A stretch of 64,000 bases of DNA from Saccharina japonica (lineage: Eukaryota > Sar > Phaeophyceae > Laminariales > Laminariaceae), in the NCBI GenBank assembly GCA_008828725.1, contig MEHQ01001610.1:109589-173588 (forward strand). The letters are read 5' to 3'. Position numbers and translations under genes: made by a program. Shown here piece by piece: positions 39,931-54,436 of the stretch (position 1 is its first letter; each line of letters starts with the position of its first letter). The notes beneath the pieces are model-generated. The model made no database searches and was not told the DNA's origin. It worked only from the letters and a program-made list of their open reading frames with translations.

Positions 39931-40195
39931 TACTTCATATCCATGCATGGCCGTAGTTGTATGCCCATAGAATCCGACGCAAGTCGACGAGGGAAGAAAG
40001 TGCTGAAATCTTCTCGCGATAAAAATGCAAGGCAAGAACCGTAGTGGGGGAGGAGGGAGAAGAGCCTACTTTGTGACCCCGGATCTGAGTTACGACTAAA
40101 GAGGGAGAGAGAAAGAAAGGGCAAGATGATAAATGGGATGGAAAAAAAAAAAAAAAAAGACCCTCGCATCCCGTGGGGGTGGCGGGGCGCGTAGC
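39931..40195 (+). mobile_element. G-tract element split by a SINE
   Basis: CATATCCATGCATGGCCGTA-GTTGTATGCCCATAG (to 39970) is the G-tract family body. After a SINE insertion it resumes at about 40159 with GACCCTCGCATCCCGTGG. The expected uninterrupted family sequence is CCATAGACCCTCGCATCCC. Confidence 0.75.
39971..40158 (+). mobile_element. 5'-truncated SINE with poly-A
   Basis: AATCCGACGCAAGTCGACGA, CTTCTCGCGATAAAAATGCA, CCCCGGATCTGAGTTACGAC, AATGGGATGGA, then 17-18 A. Lacks the tRNA-like head. The closest relative is the copy at 53272. Confidence 0.85.
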
Positions 40196-41469
40196 AAGAA
40201 TCCACAATCGCGTTCGGTGGATACATTACCGAAGAGGCATGGTGCAGTTTTCTTCACACTACAGCGGGCTGGAGCGCAACCGATAGACACTGCTGGAGGG
40301 TATGAGGGGCGCTTGTGTGATATATGACATCCTCGAAGATTAGCGGCCGAACAACGCGCTTGAATGTGCCGCGCGCAAGGAATATCAAAGATCTGTCGGT
40401 GGCCGCACCATCAGCCACAGCTGTTATATAGTAGCAGCCACGAAACTCTGTTACCCAGTATACCCCGTCGACGGCACACGATTGGAGCCGTAGCTTGCCT
40501 CGTAGCTCGCGTTTAAGGCTGTATTGGCACCTCACACACGTCTGGATACAAGCGCCACCCACGCCTGGGTAGTGCACGTCGGCCAGATGGAGAGAGGGAA
40601 CAGGTCAAGCGGAGTGGGAACCGGGGAAGATAGCGCTGTGCCTGTTGCGTTGTTATCGTTGCGTATCCGATCAGGCTGGGGATTCATTCGATCAGTGTTC
40701 GTTTGCTCTCGTTGTTGTTGCAACCAGACTAAACCCCTTCCGGCAGGGCGGGGGAGTGATACGGCCGGGGGGGGGGGAGAGTGACTTCACTGTTTTTCAG
40801 GCTGAAGTTGTATTCCTTGTTGAGATGCAGACGCAGATGCGGGTGCCGCGCCTTGACCGAAAAAGCGGGAGAGCTTGCCTCGGATGTTTTACGAAACCTT
40901 TGCTGCCAATGCCGCCGTTGAAGACGAACAGCAGTGGTGAGGCTCACGAGCATGCTGTCAAAATATTGTTCTTCCCCTTTTGCTAAATTAATTAATCCAC
41001 ACTAGCTCAAGCAGTTAAATATGTTATGTCATCTACCCCCATCCACACTATTCGATTGCACGTCCATGGCACGGTGGCATGGTACCAAGCAAGAAACGTG
41101 AAGAGCGGCGCCTACAACGGTAGACCTGGAAGGACTAACGTGGTTATAACCTATCACTGTGACCGAACAGCTCAACAGCTCACTGCCTGGTACACCACTA
41201 GGACTCTCCTCTCCTCTCCTCTCCTCTACGCCATTTGTTTTGGTTGTTCGTAGGCGCGGAAGAGGGGAAGGGAGGGGGTGTGGTTAGGAGGGGCTGCGAA
41301 GCGAGTTGACGTTTTTGTCCTCCGCGCCCCACGCATTTTTTTTGTTATAGAGTTTCCCCCCCCATGTATTTGCCGTACTACAGTACGAGTACACAACCTG
41401 TTGTTTTTTCAACAACTGGATTATTTTTTTTGCTGTAATTTTCTCGATTCAGTTTTTTTTTTCATACTG
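40196..41469. other. no gene called
   Basis: Contains a 107-codon minus-strand frame (40577-40254) with DGVYWVTEFRGCYYITAVAD that may be old protein-coding debris but was not identified. Contains a (CTCCT)n run at 41206-41225. Confidence 0.35.
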
Positions 41470-41554
41470 TACCACTCCGGGCGGAAATATAGGGACCTTT
41501 TAAATATTAGTATGAATAGCAATCGGTCCTTATATTGACGTCCATCATAGTGGC
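41470..41554. mobile_element. Stowaway-like MITE copy d
   Basis: TACCACTCCGGGCGGAAATA with AGGGACC at the left; GGTCCTTATATTGACGTCC with ATCATAGTGG inverted at the right. Confidence 0.65.
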
Positions 41555-43929
41555 GCGTGTCGCTGTACACGTGAATATTTTTGCTGGCGGGTGGTGGTGG
41601 TGTGCGTTGTGTCTTCTCAAGGTTATCCCTCTGCTAAGGAGGCGTCTGCGCGCCCGATGACGTCGCACCGCGACACAGCCTGCTGGAGACAACGTTGGCG
41701 TGCGCGGGGGGGGGGGATCTTGCCCCCCTCCTCGTAATGTGGGGAAACAAGAAATCATATCTAGGAATTAGTGTGAAGAATTTTATATATGATTTAGAAC
41801 AGCATTTTTGGGGAGGGGATGTGGTTGCCTGATACCTATGTACGTATGTACCCCCACTTTAAACGTGCCGGGGCGATCAGCGATGTACCACTAAATCATG
41901 GTTCGTTCCCGAACAAGGTAACATTTGGTGCAGACAATGCTTGAGGCCCAAGAAGGCGATCGATGCGATTTTGCATTATTGCCGAATTCACGAATTCACC
42001 ACCGATAAAGAGATATAACAAAAAAACGATTCCATACTAAAAACAAGTAATAACGAAACGGCAGTATATATTATTGCGATGCCCCGCTCAATTTGGCAAA
42101 TTTCTGGACTCAAGTTTTAACCTCGTCTTTTAATCAAACGCGTCAATGTATTCCGAACCATCCCTGTTTTTTTGTTTTTTGTTTTTGCACACTATCTAAG
42201 CCACTTTTTATTTTCACGGGTTTTTGGATCGGTCATACGACGAATATCCTGGGGGGGGGGGAGGTACTCAATCGTTGTTTATAAACAACACACCGTGTCA
42301 AAAAATCATGTTGAAATACGTATTATTGAGCGGGGCATAGCCAATCAACCTTGGCTGACCCAGCTCGTACCTGTATTCTCGTACACAGAGCTGTAGAACT
42401 CGTAGAACGGAAATCTACAGGTCTACGAGTATACGACGCAGACAGACACTGCAAGGAACATCTTATTCTTCGTATTCGACTATTATTAATAGTAGTTCCC
42501 AACTAATCGACTCTCTGTCCAATCATGTATTTATCTACCACACTGGCCGTCTCTACCTCCATATTGCTAGTCTAGACAGCAGTTAGTCTTTATCTCGCTC
42601 TGTACATCATTACCCATCGCATTGGCAAGCAGTCAGTCTCCCAGCATGGATACTCGTAGCGAGCTAGCCCAGACTACACGTAAGCTGATTCATCCCCTAG
42701 TCCCTACTCTGTAACGCCTCGAAATATTTCTGAAACCCATTCTGAAGGTGGCTGGGTTTGACCGCTCCTCGCCCTCCAAGCATCAAGGCGATAGGGAGGG
42801 TTGCTTTGGGTTGCGTCGGATTGGATCGGGCCAACGCTGGTGCCAGAGGACAGGGAGGTGGGTGGTTGTGCACGCAGTCAAATATGTGTCCAGACAGCTC
42901 TTGAAGGTTGAAACGCGCAAGGCTCCTCTAGGAAGGTGTTTAGGTCGAGATCGCCCCTTGGGATGAACTGGCGTACTCACAAAATAGCAGCATATGTTAC
43001 TCGTACTGCAGTTGCTCACTGCCTTGCCTTGCGGCGTGCAATATGGCACAAACTAGAAGTACTTCGTAGGCATGCTGGATGCAGGGCGGGGGGGGGGTGA
43101 GGGATGAACGCAGCTGCTCGTAGTCGAGACTGCTGTGGTGCTCGTTTGCTCTGCTCTTTATGTATCACACACCGGTACCAGGTACCAGGTTCGTATACAG
43201 CTACACGGGCAGAGACGGGGACGATATGACGATACATACCCCTCTGCCCACGCTCCTCGGAGCTACGCGTACGTCGTAGTACACCAGTAGTAAGGGTGGG
43301 GTACGTAGGGACGCTCGGTGCTGCCAGCAGTGGACCAGTGCTCCCGGCTATTGCGCACGCCTTTCCCCACCCCACCTTCGCTCAGTAAATGCAAATACCA
43401 CTGACCAACAACTGCAAAGACTACGATGCCTCTTGCAAGCAACGCGCTCCCGAGGCGTGCATCCCCATGAGACCAGCCGCAAGGCGGGAGGCATACATAG
43501 GGTCCACGTACCGGTAAACCAGGTGTATACGGCAGCTGCACTACAAACTATTATTTGTATCATGCCATATTTCATACAACGAGGGCTATCGATCTGCGGT
43601 TTGTTTTGTCTGCCAAAGTGCACCATGCTTGCTAAAAGCTGACTTTACGTAGCCTAGTCTAGAGGCTATGAGGTAGAGCCTGTGAAGGCCTGGCACACGG
43701 GTATACCATACCAGTACTTCCTGACGCCCCTTGCCTCTCAGCGCTTTCGGTAGTGAAAGTGTAGCAGCAGGCAGGCAATTTCCCCAAGTACTACTGGTGT
43801 ACCTGGCATACACATATCATATACACGTACTGTACGAAACATACCTTTGACGAGTACTATTAATAGTACTGCTTTACCAAATGCTGTACTGGTACAGACT
43901 ACGTACAGAGACCCGGTCTTACGCAGGAC
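41555..43929. other. no gene seen
   Basis: Spacer. A short ATG frame at 42645 (MDTRSELAQTTRKLIHPLVP) follows a CT-rich leader but ends after 22 codons. Several palindromic GTACCAGGTACC motifs near 43180. Confidence 0.45.
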
Positions 43930-44012
43930 CATAGTAAATAGGACCAAATATTGTTAGTAAAAATACGGAAATGTATAGTTTTTTGTGTGTACCGTAGATC
44001 CTACTAACTATG
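43930..44012. mobile_element. short foldback element, third copy
   Basis: CATAGTAAATAGGACC, AAATATTGTTAGTAAAAATA, and inverse end GATCCTACTAACTATG. Nearly the same internal sequence as the copy at 8325. Confidence 0.75.
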
Positions 44013-46109
44013 GCCCCCCGTATTCGTATACTGGTACTCGTACTACAGCAGTCGCTGTGCGTAGAAAACACCACAGGTACCTACCTACCTGGCACCTACA
44101 CAGCAGTGCACGACAGCAGTAGTATGTCCAACAGCTGTATGATACAACAGCAGTAGTTCACCCAGCACCAGTAAAATACCCGCAGCGACGTACCCTGTGT
44201 ACTCGTATAGCAGTGCATATTCTATACGACACATGTGTTGTCGTTTCGAGCACTGCCCTTATAGGGGTGGGTGCCTTTATCATTTTCTGAACGCCTCACA
44301 CATGAGGAGTTCCATATAGCTCAACCGAGGCATGGCTTCGAAGGGGTTTGTTTCCGCAACCCGACCAACATTTCTGTGCGCCACGTACACCTGTGTTGCA
44401 CTGCCCACAAAATAATCGTGATTTGGCCAAATGCACTTTCAGCAGTCGACAACTGGAACAACAACACCCCTGATTTTTTCCTGTGGGAAAATATGCAATC
44501 CACCACAGCTCCATCAATATCGCGATCCGAATATCTCCCGCCCCTCAAAAGACTCCTTGACGCACCCACAGCAGTGTGGCAAAGTGGCAGCCGATTCCGT
44601 GCCCTCTACGGTGCGCGACCTCGTCGCTGAAGTTTGAAAATGTGGTTCCACGTCGTTTTTTCTTGTACTGTAAACAAGTTGTTTTTTACAGCTCAAAACG
44701 AATATTTTTGTCGAAAAATATGAATACGAGTACTCGCATACAGCTGGAAATAATTGACTGCGTTTTTGTACACGTTTCTTTGATTTTTGAGGCACACTTC
44801 TGAGGCCGATAACGCCGTCTGTAGGATCGATCCCGATATCTCCCGCCCCTGAAAACCTTCCTTGCATATATACACGGGCACAGGAAGAGTTCTGGACGAT
44901 TTCGTCCACGCCTTCCACCGCGATCTCGGCCGTGAAGATTGTCTAAACAGGCGGCGTAATTGCTTCGACCGAAGCTGCTACCTGCTTCCATCTGCGGGAA
45001 ACTGAATTAATCCAACTCTAGGAAGATCAAGCACCATCAAGCTACCGAACAGGCTCTACCATGAGTTGATTGAGTTCCTCTGCGTGTGGTGTGTCATTTG
45101 GAGGCTTCTGTGGGGAGCACGGTGTCTGTGAAAAGGGCCTTGTTCGGGGCTGATATTGACCCAACCCCGTTTTCCACAAATCAGGCGTTATCTGAAAGTA
45201 CTTTTTTTTCTCACTTTGTGGGCAGTGCAACACAGGTGCGTAGCCCTAAAAAACAAATGCACCACTAAAATTAGCATACCCGTATGTATATACCACCCAA
45301 GAGTGTATCATTTTTGGGAGCTCCGCTGGTCATAAAAGATTGAGCCAAAGGAGCAATCTCTACGTATAGTACCGTAGGATGGGTCGTTCCAGCTCTCGAT
45401 ACATTGTATACTCGTACGTCGTATGATATGTAGACTTTGGTTTGAGGTTGACTCGTACGAAAATACTCTTGTTCGAAGCTGCATTTCTCGCAGGCAGGCA
45501 TACGTCTCGTCTCGGCGGTGATGCCCGGAGCTACTCGTACGTATAACAGGGGTTTGTTTGTTGCTGTATGGTATCGTGCTACTCGTTTTTAATAGTACCT
45601 GGTACATACGGACCACTGCTGCTGCTGCTGTGGCTTACGGCCGTCTATTTCATGCGAACGCGTCGACAACAACACCAACACTAGCCAAACAACGGCAACA
45701 GCTAAAGAGTCAACACGACCGACAACAGCAATAGCAACGCCACCACCAACAACGACTGCAGCACGATTAAGAGCTCTTTGCATACCCAGCAGTAGTAGCA
45801 AACGTTGCATAGCTTTACGTACATATTTTAGCCAATAGATCGTGTTGATAATATACCCGTGCAGCAGCAGTATGAAACTGGTGCTTTATGAAATAACGAG
45901 CCGCTTTTTGTCCCCGCCGTGCCTCTTCTTTGTGTCGTTGCTGGTTCCCGTTGGTTTCGGTGTTTTTTTTTCGGTAAGAAACTGCAGAAAACAGAGCGTG
46001 ATGAGCACCCGCATTTCGTGCAGTATCCTCTCCGTAGGCACCGAGAGCCCAACTACTAGATTTTACTCGTAGATACTGCTGTAACGCATTCACTTGCACT
46101 AGTGATGTA
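44013..46109. other. no gene called
   Basis: A ~40-bp motif occurs twice (44517-44560 and 44825-44870, around ATATCTCCCGCCCCT). A 119-codon plus frame (44271-44630) was considered but has no recognisable domain. Otherwise featureless. Confidence 0.4.
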
Positions 46110-46735
46110 CCACCACTATCCCACCAGCAATGCCATTAGTGCCAACACCACCAACGCAAATACCACCAACACCAACACCGCCTACATAAACGCCATCTGC
46201 ACAAACACCACCAACCCCAGTACCAACACCAACGCCACCAACACAAACACCATCAACGCTTGACGCCAACACCAGTAACACCATCACCACCAACACGAGC
46301 AGTAACACCAGCACCTACACCAAAAACAAATGCCACCAAGACAAACACCACCACCAACATCAACACCAACACCACCGACACAAATACCACGAACTCGAAC
46401 TCCAACGCTACCAACACAAAACACCAACACCAGTACCGCCAACACCAGTACCGCCAACACCAGTACCGCCAACACCACCAACACCACACCAACATCGACA
46501 CCAACACCAACATCGACACCAACACCAACACCAACACCAACCCCAACACCGACACCAACACCAACACCAACACCAACACCGACACCAACACCAACACCAA
46601 CACCTACACCAACACTTACACCTACACCAACACTGACACCATCACCAAAACCAAAACCACACCGACACCAATACCAACACTACCAACACCAACCTCAACA
46701 CCAACAGCCCGAGACACAATACACCCACAGCTGAC
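46110..46735. repeat. ACACCAACACCA-type minisatellite
   Basis: About 620 bp of ACCAACACCAAC-like 6/12-bp repeats. Long Thr/Pro or Asn/Thr frames on the plus strand and Val/Leu frames on the minus strand are consequences of the repeat. Confidence 0.95.
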
Positions 46736-47142
46736 AGAGGTCGCATCTATGCAGAGACGGATCACTCGAACCCTTTTTTTGTGTAAAAGGGAAATCCCGC
46801 GATGACACAGCGATGCTCGGAGATGGCTGGAACAACGGCCATGCGGATGGAGGATGGGGGGGCGGGGGGTTGGCTTTGATATTCTCGTTCCGGTTGATCC
46901 GCCTCGGCAGGCGTGGGAAACCCTGTCTCGCGTTTGTGTGTATGCCACGCGGACCCCACACCATGTAACTATTCCAGGGAGGGAGAGAGGGCGATGGTTG
47001 CAGACATCGACAAAGGCGGAGGTAGAGACAGTGGCAGAGACACGCAGGGAGGGACAGATAGGCAGGCGGGCTGGCAGATATGACGAGTCTCTGACTGGCA
47101 GACGGACAGACATCCATGCAGACAGATAGACATGGTGATGCA

Positions 47143-48779
<1,637 letters not shown>

Positions 48780-48904
48780 NGGATTGTTGTCGGGGCGGGG
48801 GGTTCATGGTGCTTGAATTGGAGAGGTGCCACCAGCCGAATCGTACAATGCAGTAGACTAAGTTGCAGTACAGCAGTAGGCAGTGTAGATTGCGTTACAG
48901 CGTT

Positions 48905-49320
48905 ACAGCACATTCCATTGCATCCCGGTACAGTACCAGACAGTACCTGACAGCACCTGTCAGTACCTGGCAGTACCTGGCAGTATCTGACACTACCTCA
49001 CAGTACTTCACAGTATCTGCCACTACCTCGCAGTACCTGACAGTACCTGACAGTACCTAACAGTACCTGACGGCACCTGACAGTACCTGACAGTACCTGG
49101 CAGTACTTGACAGTACCTGACAGTACCTGACAGTATCTAACAGTACGTGGCAGTACCTGACAGTACCTGGCAGTACCTAACAGTACGTGGCAGCACCTGA
49201 CAGTACCTGACAGTGCCTGGCAATACCTGACAGTACCTGACAGCACCTGGCAGTACCTGACAGCACCTGGCAGTATCTGACAGTACCTGGCAGTACCTCA
49301 CGTACCTCACAGTACATGGC
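48905..49320. repeat. 10-bp minisatellite CAGTACCTGA
   Basis: About 40 copies of CAGTACCTGA with common variants (CTGG, TCTGA, GCACC). Flanked on both sides by looser CAGTA-rich sequence. Confidence 0.95.
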
Positions 49321-49639
49321 AGCACATAACAAGACGCAACAAGACGTGATACAGCAGAGCAGTACAGCACTGTGCGTACATAACATAGTAGTTCATCTTC
49401 AAATTACAGTAAATGTCTGTACATCACAGTACAGCAGTACATATTGCAGTACATGAAAGTTCACCAAACCGCACGTATACTGTAATCAAGATAACTCGCC
49501 CTCTGGGGGTGTGAACTTCAGAGACGATTTCCCCCAAAACCAGGGGGTTGCACAAAATCAAAATGGCCGCTTCGGGAACAATTGAGGGTCGATTATACCA
49601 CTTATTCGATTAAATGACTGATACACACTGTGTACGATA

Positions 49640-49735
49640 CGACTATATATTACCCTAAACCTAGCCCTAAGCCTCAGCCAATCAGAGTAGCCCTAACCCG
49701 GACCTTAAGCCAACCAGTTTATAGGCCAAATCTCG
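49640..49735. repeat. degenerate telomere-like CCCTAA motifs
   Basis: TACCCTAAACCTAGCCCTAA, then GCCCTAACCCGGACCTTAAG. Five CCCTAA-like steps in ~90 bp, not a perfect array. Confidence 0.5.
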
Positions 49736-49911
49736 CAAAATGTGGTAAAGTTATATTGGGAAATTTCGTCGATTTTTCCGTAGACGCCTCGCTCGGGGTT
49801 TGCACCCTCCCCGTTGTTGCGAAAAATTTGCTTTGAAATTCGTCCGAGGTTGTGTGTTATCTTTACTAATATTATGCTAGTACTATCACCCGGGTGTGAT
49901 ACGGTGCGCGC

Positions 49912-50399
49912 ATGACCAAGGCACGACAGTGCGTATTCTTGAGTACCTTCCGGTGCAATAACCACAGCAGTACTCCACCTCCCATTACAGCAACTGACAG
50001 TAGATTACAGAAGTACATGAGAGAGTTCAATACAGGTGCGTTACAACAACTCACAGCAACAGCAGCAGTGGCAGCAATGCAAAACACGATGCAAGTACAA
50101 TTACAAAACAGCAGTACGCGCACATCACAAAGTAACTTGCCAACACCAGAACATGACAGTACGTTTAGAAAACAGTACGAGTGCCGGTGCTTTTTAGTGG
50201 TGTACGAGTACAATACGGTGCCAACATCATTCTTCCGCCCTCGTGCCCGCCCCCGTTCATTACCCGCAATTTGCGCTGTTTTGTTATCCCCCCCCCCCGC
50301 TCCTATGTACCCGCCGGCGAAACCACCACCGCCACAGGTCGGGGCTTCCGAAGCGACGGCGGGTATGTCGGTTCAGCCTGGGCACGCCTCGTCTCAGCA

Positions 50400-50430
<31 letters not shown>

Positions 50431-50481
50431 GAGCAGGGCGTGCCTGCGGTGCCCCCTCCTGGCATGGATGCCGCGCAGCAG
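49912..50481 (+). CDS. gene B exon 1: Gln-rich protein N-terminus
   Basis: The frame is open from ATG 49912 to donor CAG|GTAGGT at 50482. The better start is probably ATG 50305 after a C-run (MYPPAKPPPPQVGASEATAG), because the upstream 131 codons look less protein-like. Text then runs MSVQPGHASS, a run of about 12 Gln from (CAG)n, EQGVPAVPPPGMDAAQQ. Ends in phase 0. Pro/Gln-rich and disordered; no domain recognised. Confidence 0.5.
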
Positions 50482-50639
50482 GTAGGTCCTCCTTTCCTTG
50501 CCCCGAGTCGTTTTTTTGTGGTGCCCGGTATCGCTCGCCTCGCGTACGTAGTGTAGGTTTGAAGTACTTCTATTAATGGGACGATCGAGAACTCTGGAGC
50601 GGAGGGGCATGGGTAACCTCTGGTACTTATATTAATAAT

Positions 50640-50800
50640 ATCGCTGCTGTGTGTATGTGTGCTGCTGTGGCTAAGGTAGCTGCTGTATGTGTGTGCTGCT
50701 GTGTGTGTGCTCTGCTGTAGCTGAGCTGCTGTAGCTGAGGTAGCTGTATGTGTGTGCTGCTGTAGCTGAGGTAGCTGCTGTATGTGTGTGCTGCTGTACC
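50640..50800. repeat. GTGTGCTGCTGTAGCTGAGGTAGCT-type minisatellite
   Basis: Irregular repeats of GCTGCTGTATGTGTGTGCTG and CTGTAGCTGAGGTAGCTG inside gene B intron 1. Confidence 0.8.
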
Positions 50801-51789
50801 CCTAGTGCTCTATATCGCGCGATCGTAGTATCTCACACAGCTTGCAAAGTTTCGTTTCGACGAAATCCTCGATTTCACCGCTGATGTTTTTTTTTTTTTA
50901 ATTAGATATTTACTGCCGTGTGTGTGCTGCTGTAGCTGAGGTGGCTGCCGTAGTCCCACGAGCGCTCGTTTCTGTTTTGTTTCTCGTTTTTTGTTTGCTC
51001 TCGCTCTCGCGCAGACATATCATACGATTACGCGTATGTACCGTACACAACTCTGCTGCGTTGCGAAGTGCGGCTGTAGCTGACGTCGCTGTTATGTCCA
51101 CAGTTTTACAGGCAGCCCACGTTCTGCCGATTCCGTTTCGTTGTTTGTTTTTTCGAGTATTTGTTTTCTTCGCTCGAGCGGGGGGGCGGGAGTGTGTGTC
51201 CTGCACGCAATCCAATCCGCGCACGCCCAGCCTCCATTCACCCCGTCCTTGACAACCTCAAACATGGACGAAGGGAGAAGAAGTGTGTCGGCAAGATTTG
51301 TTCAGTGTTGTTATGGCGGGGTGGATGTGGATATCATACGTACACAAGAACTGCCTCGCGTGTCTGGCGCGCCAAATCTTGCCCATGCGTGGCGCATCCA
51401 CGACATATGTTCTCGTCTGCGGTATCTATGCCGGTGACTGATTGCCTTTCGTGCCTTTTCCTCGTCTTGTGTTTCATAGTAGTTGTGATGATAACTCTTT
51501 CAGACAGTGTACAACAGTATCCTTGGGTTAGAAGGGACTAAACCTCCCTAAGAAACCTTCTTGTGCTTGCATGTCATTTTTGCTTTTCACTATAATAAGC
51601 TGGGGGTTTTTTTGCTTCAAGTGCCGGTGGTGGGCCACACCCAGCAGACAGTTTTGTCAGATGTTTTATTGCTGAGGCATGCTGTGCCGTGCGCTCGCTG
51701 TCTCTGTACGTTTTGTTTTCGCTTCCTCTCTTCGTTCCGTGCATATTTGTTTTTTCAACTTTTTGTGAATTGTGTGCCTTTTGGCCCAG

Positions 51790-51903
51790 GCCTTCGCACT
51801 TAAGACGGCCGCGCCACGCGCTGTTCCCGTCCCTTCCCGTTTTGTGATTCCGCCTAGCCGTATCGTATTCACAGCTGCTGCTGCTGCTGCTGCTGCTACT
51901 GCT
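51790..51903 (+). other. gene B possible cassette exon
   Basis: Pyrimidine-rich acceptor (TGTGCCTTTTGGCCCAG), 38 codons in phase 0 (AFALKTAAPRAVPVPSRFVI then PPSRIVF and an Ala run from (GCT)n), donor GCT|GTACGT. Frame-neutral if included, but the donor lacks the usual AG. Confidence 0.3.
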
Positions 51904-52483
51904 GTACGTTTCGTGTTGTATGCGTGCGTTTGTGTGTGTATCATGCCTGTAAGTGTAGTGTGTTCCTCTTGTTTTCCGCGTCCTGTACAGTAGTCCATTT
52001 TTTTTTTGTGTTTCTTCCTTCCCAAGTATTCATTTGTGTGGCCTTTGTGCCTATTCGCGCATGCCTCGCGCACAGGACTGCCGCGCTCCCCCCCCGTCCC
52101 GTTTGTGCTTTCGGCCCGTCGCCTCGCAACTGCTGCTGCTGTATGTGTTGTGTGCACATGTTTTGTGTGGTTGTATTTTTGTGTGTTTATTTTTTCCTCC
52201 TGTGACCACGGCTTGTCCACAAGGCCATTGAGAATACAAACGTTGAAACAATTTTACCTGGAAAGTAAAGATGACCAGAAGATAACAAGGAACTTAAAAA
52301 AAAAAAAAACTGCGTCTTCGTCCTCTTCGCTTTCCTCCACCACGGAAGACGATTCCTCATCAACATTGGAACCCTCCATCAATATCTCTCACACACACTC
52401 GCTCTCGTTTTGTGCTTGTTCGGTCCGTTGTGCGTTTGATCGTACGTTTTTTTTATATTGTGCGACGACTCTCTTTCGCACAG

Positions 52484-52567
52484 GCCGCGTGGGAGCAATA
52501 CCAGGCCAAATATCAGCAGTGGCAGCAACAGCAGCAGCAGTGGCAAAAGTACCAGGAGTATCAGCAG

Positions 52568-52605
<38 letters not shown>

Positions 52606-53041
52606 GCAACAGCCGCAGCAACAGCCGCAATCGCATCAGCCACAGCAACACCAACAGCCTCCCGTACAGCAGCAGCAGCAGCAGCAGCAGCCTCACCAGC
52701 AGCAGCAGCCTCACCAGCAACAGCCGCAACAACAGCAACAGCAGCTGCAGCCGCAGCAGCAGCACCAACAGCAACAACAGCAGCAACAGCAACAGCAGCA
52801 ACAGCAGCAGCAGCAGCAGCCGCAGCAGCAGCAGCAGCAGCAACAGCAGCAACAGCAGCCACAGCAGCAGCAACAGCAGCAGCAGCAGCCACAGCAGCAG
52901 CAGCAGCCACAGCAGCAGCAGCAGCAGCAACAGCTGCATCAACAGCAACAGCAACAGTTCGTGTTGCAACAATCCCAACATCAGCCTCTTCAGCAGCAGG
53001 CTCTTCAGCAGCAGCAGCAGCAGCTGTTGCAGCCGCCGCAG

Positions 53042-53075
<34 letters not shown>

Positions 53076-53119
53076 CGATATTCTTGGGACTCCAGCAGCC
53101 ACCGCCCCAGCAGCAGCAG
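52484..53119 (+). CDS. gene B exon 2: poly-Gln exon
   Basis: Acceptor CTCTCTTTCGCACAG, donor CAG|GTACTT, 636 nt, phase 0 at both ends. Starts AAWEQYQAKYQQWQQQQQQW then QKYQEYQQQ, followed by some 170 residues of mostly Gln with Pro, His and Ser, ending QPIFLGLQQPPPQQQQ. The A-W-E-Q-Y pattern resembles the Tyr-rich AWxxYY motifs in C-terminal parts of FUBP/SF1-type RNA-binding proteins, but no KH domain is in view. CAG and CAA codons are mixed, which argues for selection on protein and not a pure triplet expansion. Confidence 0.65.
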
Positions 53120-53271
53120 GTACTTTTAGTCTTACGGGAAGGGGTGGCACGGATAGAGATTGCCAGACGCATGTTCTAAAGGCACACCAGTACCGGCTAC
53201 CAGGTATCATAGTACAGTACCAGGTATGAAGTGTTCCCTCCAGGCAAGAGCTATTCAATAGCGCGCATCAA
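53120..53271. other. gene B intron 2 start
   Basis: Contains CAGTACCAGGTATCATAGTA-type palindromic motifs before the SINE copy. Confidence 0.4.
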
Positions 53272-53594
53272 CCGGTCGCCCCCGGGTAGACTAGTGGTCA
53301 GCTTGAACGGCGATTAGCATTGGTACCCGAGTGCAAGTCCCACCGTGGTGAGATTTTGACTTTACTTGAAAATAAAATAAAATAATCAATTGCTGAGAGC
53401 GCCTTCGTGGCGTGGGTAGGTGGGGTCCGACGCAAGTCGACGAGAGAAGAAGGTGCTGAAATCTTCTCGCGATAAAAATGCAAAGCACGTACCGTAGTGG
53501 GGAGGGGGAAGAAGAACCTACTTAGTGACCCCGGATCTGAGTTACGACTGAAGAGGGAGAGAGAAAAGAAGGGCGAAGATATTCAATGGGATGG
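53272..53594 (+). mobile_element. tRNA-derived SINE, second headed copy
   Basis: Head CCGGTCGCCCCCGGGTAGAC, TAGTGGTCAGC (A-box-like), GGTACCCGAGTGCAAGTCCC (B-box-like); body with AAATAAAATAAAATAA and CCGACGCAAGTCGACGAG; tail CCCCGGATCTGAGTTACGAC and AATGGGATGGA. Lies in the intron after gene B exon 2. Confidence 0.8.
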
Positions 53595-54436
53595 ACTATC
53601 GGAGCCGTCGCACGTGGCGGTGCCCCCCCCCCCCTCCACCACACCGACTGCTTTTCAAACCCTCTTCGCCGTGCCTTTCTTCCTCATGACGGTCGCAGGT
53701 TGCCCTCCATTCCCTCCTCCCCCCTCCCCCTCCTATGGACATGCCCTTCCAATATGCCGTAAATATGGTTTGAAGTTTACGACATACCTTTGAGTTTACT
53801 TGTAAAGAGGTAATGCCATGGTTACTCGTATCATATATATAATACCATGTTTCGTTTTTTTTTCAGTTAAATCGGACAGGGCATGGTCCACGAGCCTCCC
53901 CTGTGGTTTTTGTTTCGTCCTGTCACTTCTATCAACCATTTGTTTTTGTTTTTTCTTTTCAGTGTTTGTTTCTGCTGTGTAGGTGTTTGGCTGTGTTATG
54001 TATTGTTGTCTTTGGCTTTCATACTTTTCTTGCGCCAGGTTTGTTTTTGCTGCAAAACGCAGTATGTAGATAAAATGATACCGAAACATAGCCTGGTACC
54101 GTTGCTTAGCTTTTGTTTGTGCTCGGTATTTGCTTTCTTCTTCTCGCAACTGGTACCGGCGTGTAGTTTTTTTTTTTTGTTCCGCTGCTCTGTCGGTGAC
54201 GGGGTATCGGTTTCACGACGTTCTGTGTGAAGAAACGGCCTCAGCAGCAGCAGCTATGGCTATATTTTGTGTTTTGCGTGTTCAAGCTTGGCAAGGAAGA
54301 ATGGCCTGCACCATGCAAATAACAATGTGTACATACATAGCAGGTCGTACTTTTTTTTTTGTCGCATGATTATTAGCGGAATCGCACACCAGACGAGAAT
54401 CTCCTTGTTGTGTATGCCGGCCGCTATAATAAATAA

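Noticed and set aside
44271-44630. 119-codon plus-strand ORF with HEEFHIAQPRHGFEG
   Set aside because: No domain, no splice support, and an equally long antisense frame. Insufficient to call.
52006-53258. Long poly-Ala, poly-Leu and poly-Ser ORFs overlapping the Gln-rich exon
   Set aside because: Shadow frames of the CAG/CAA repeat. Only the Gln frame has splice sites in phase with neighbouring exons and non-repeat ends with sensible text.
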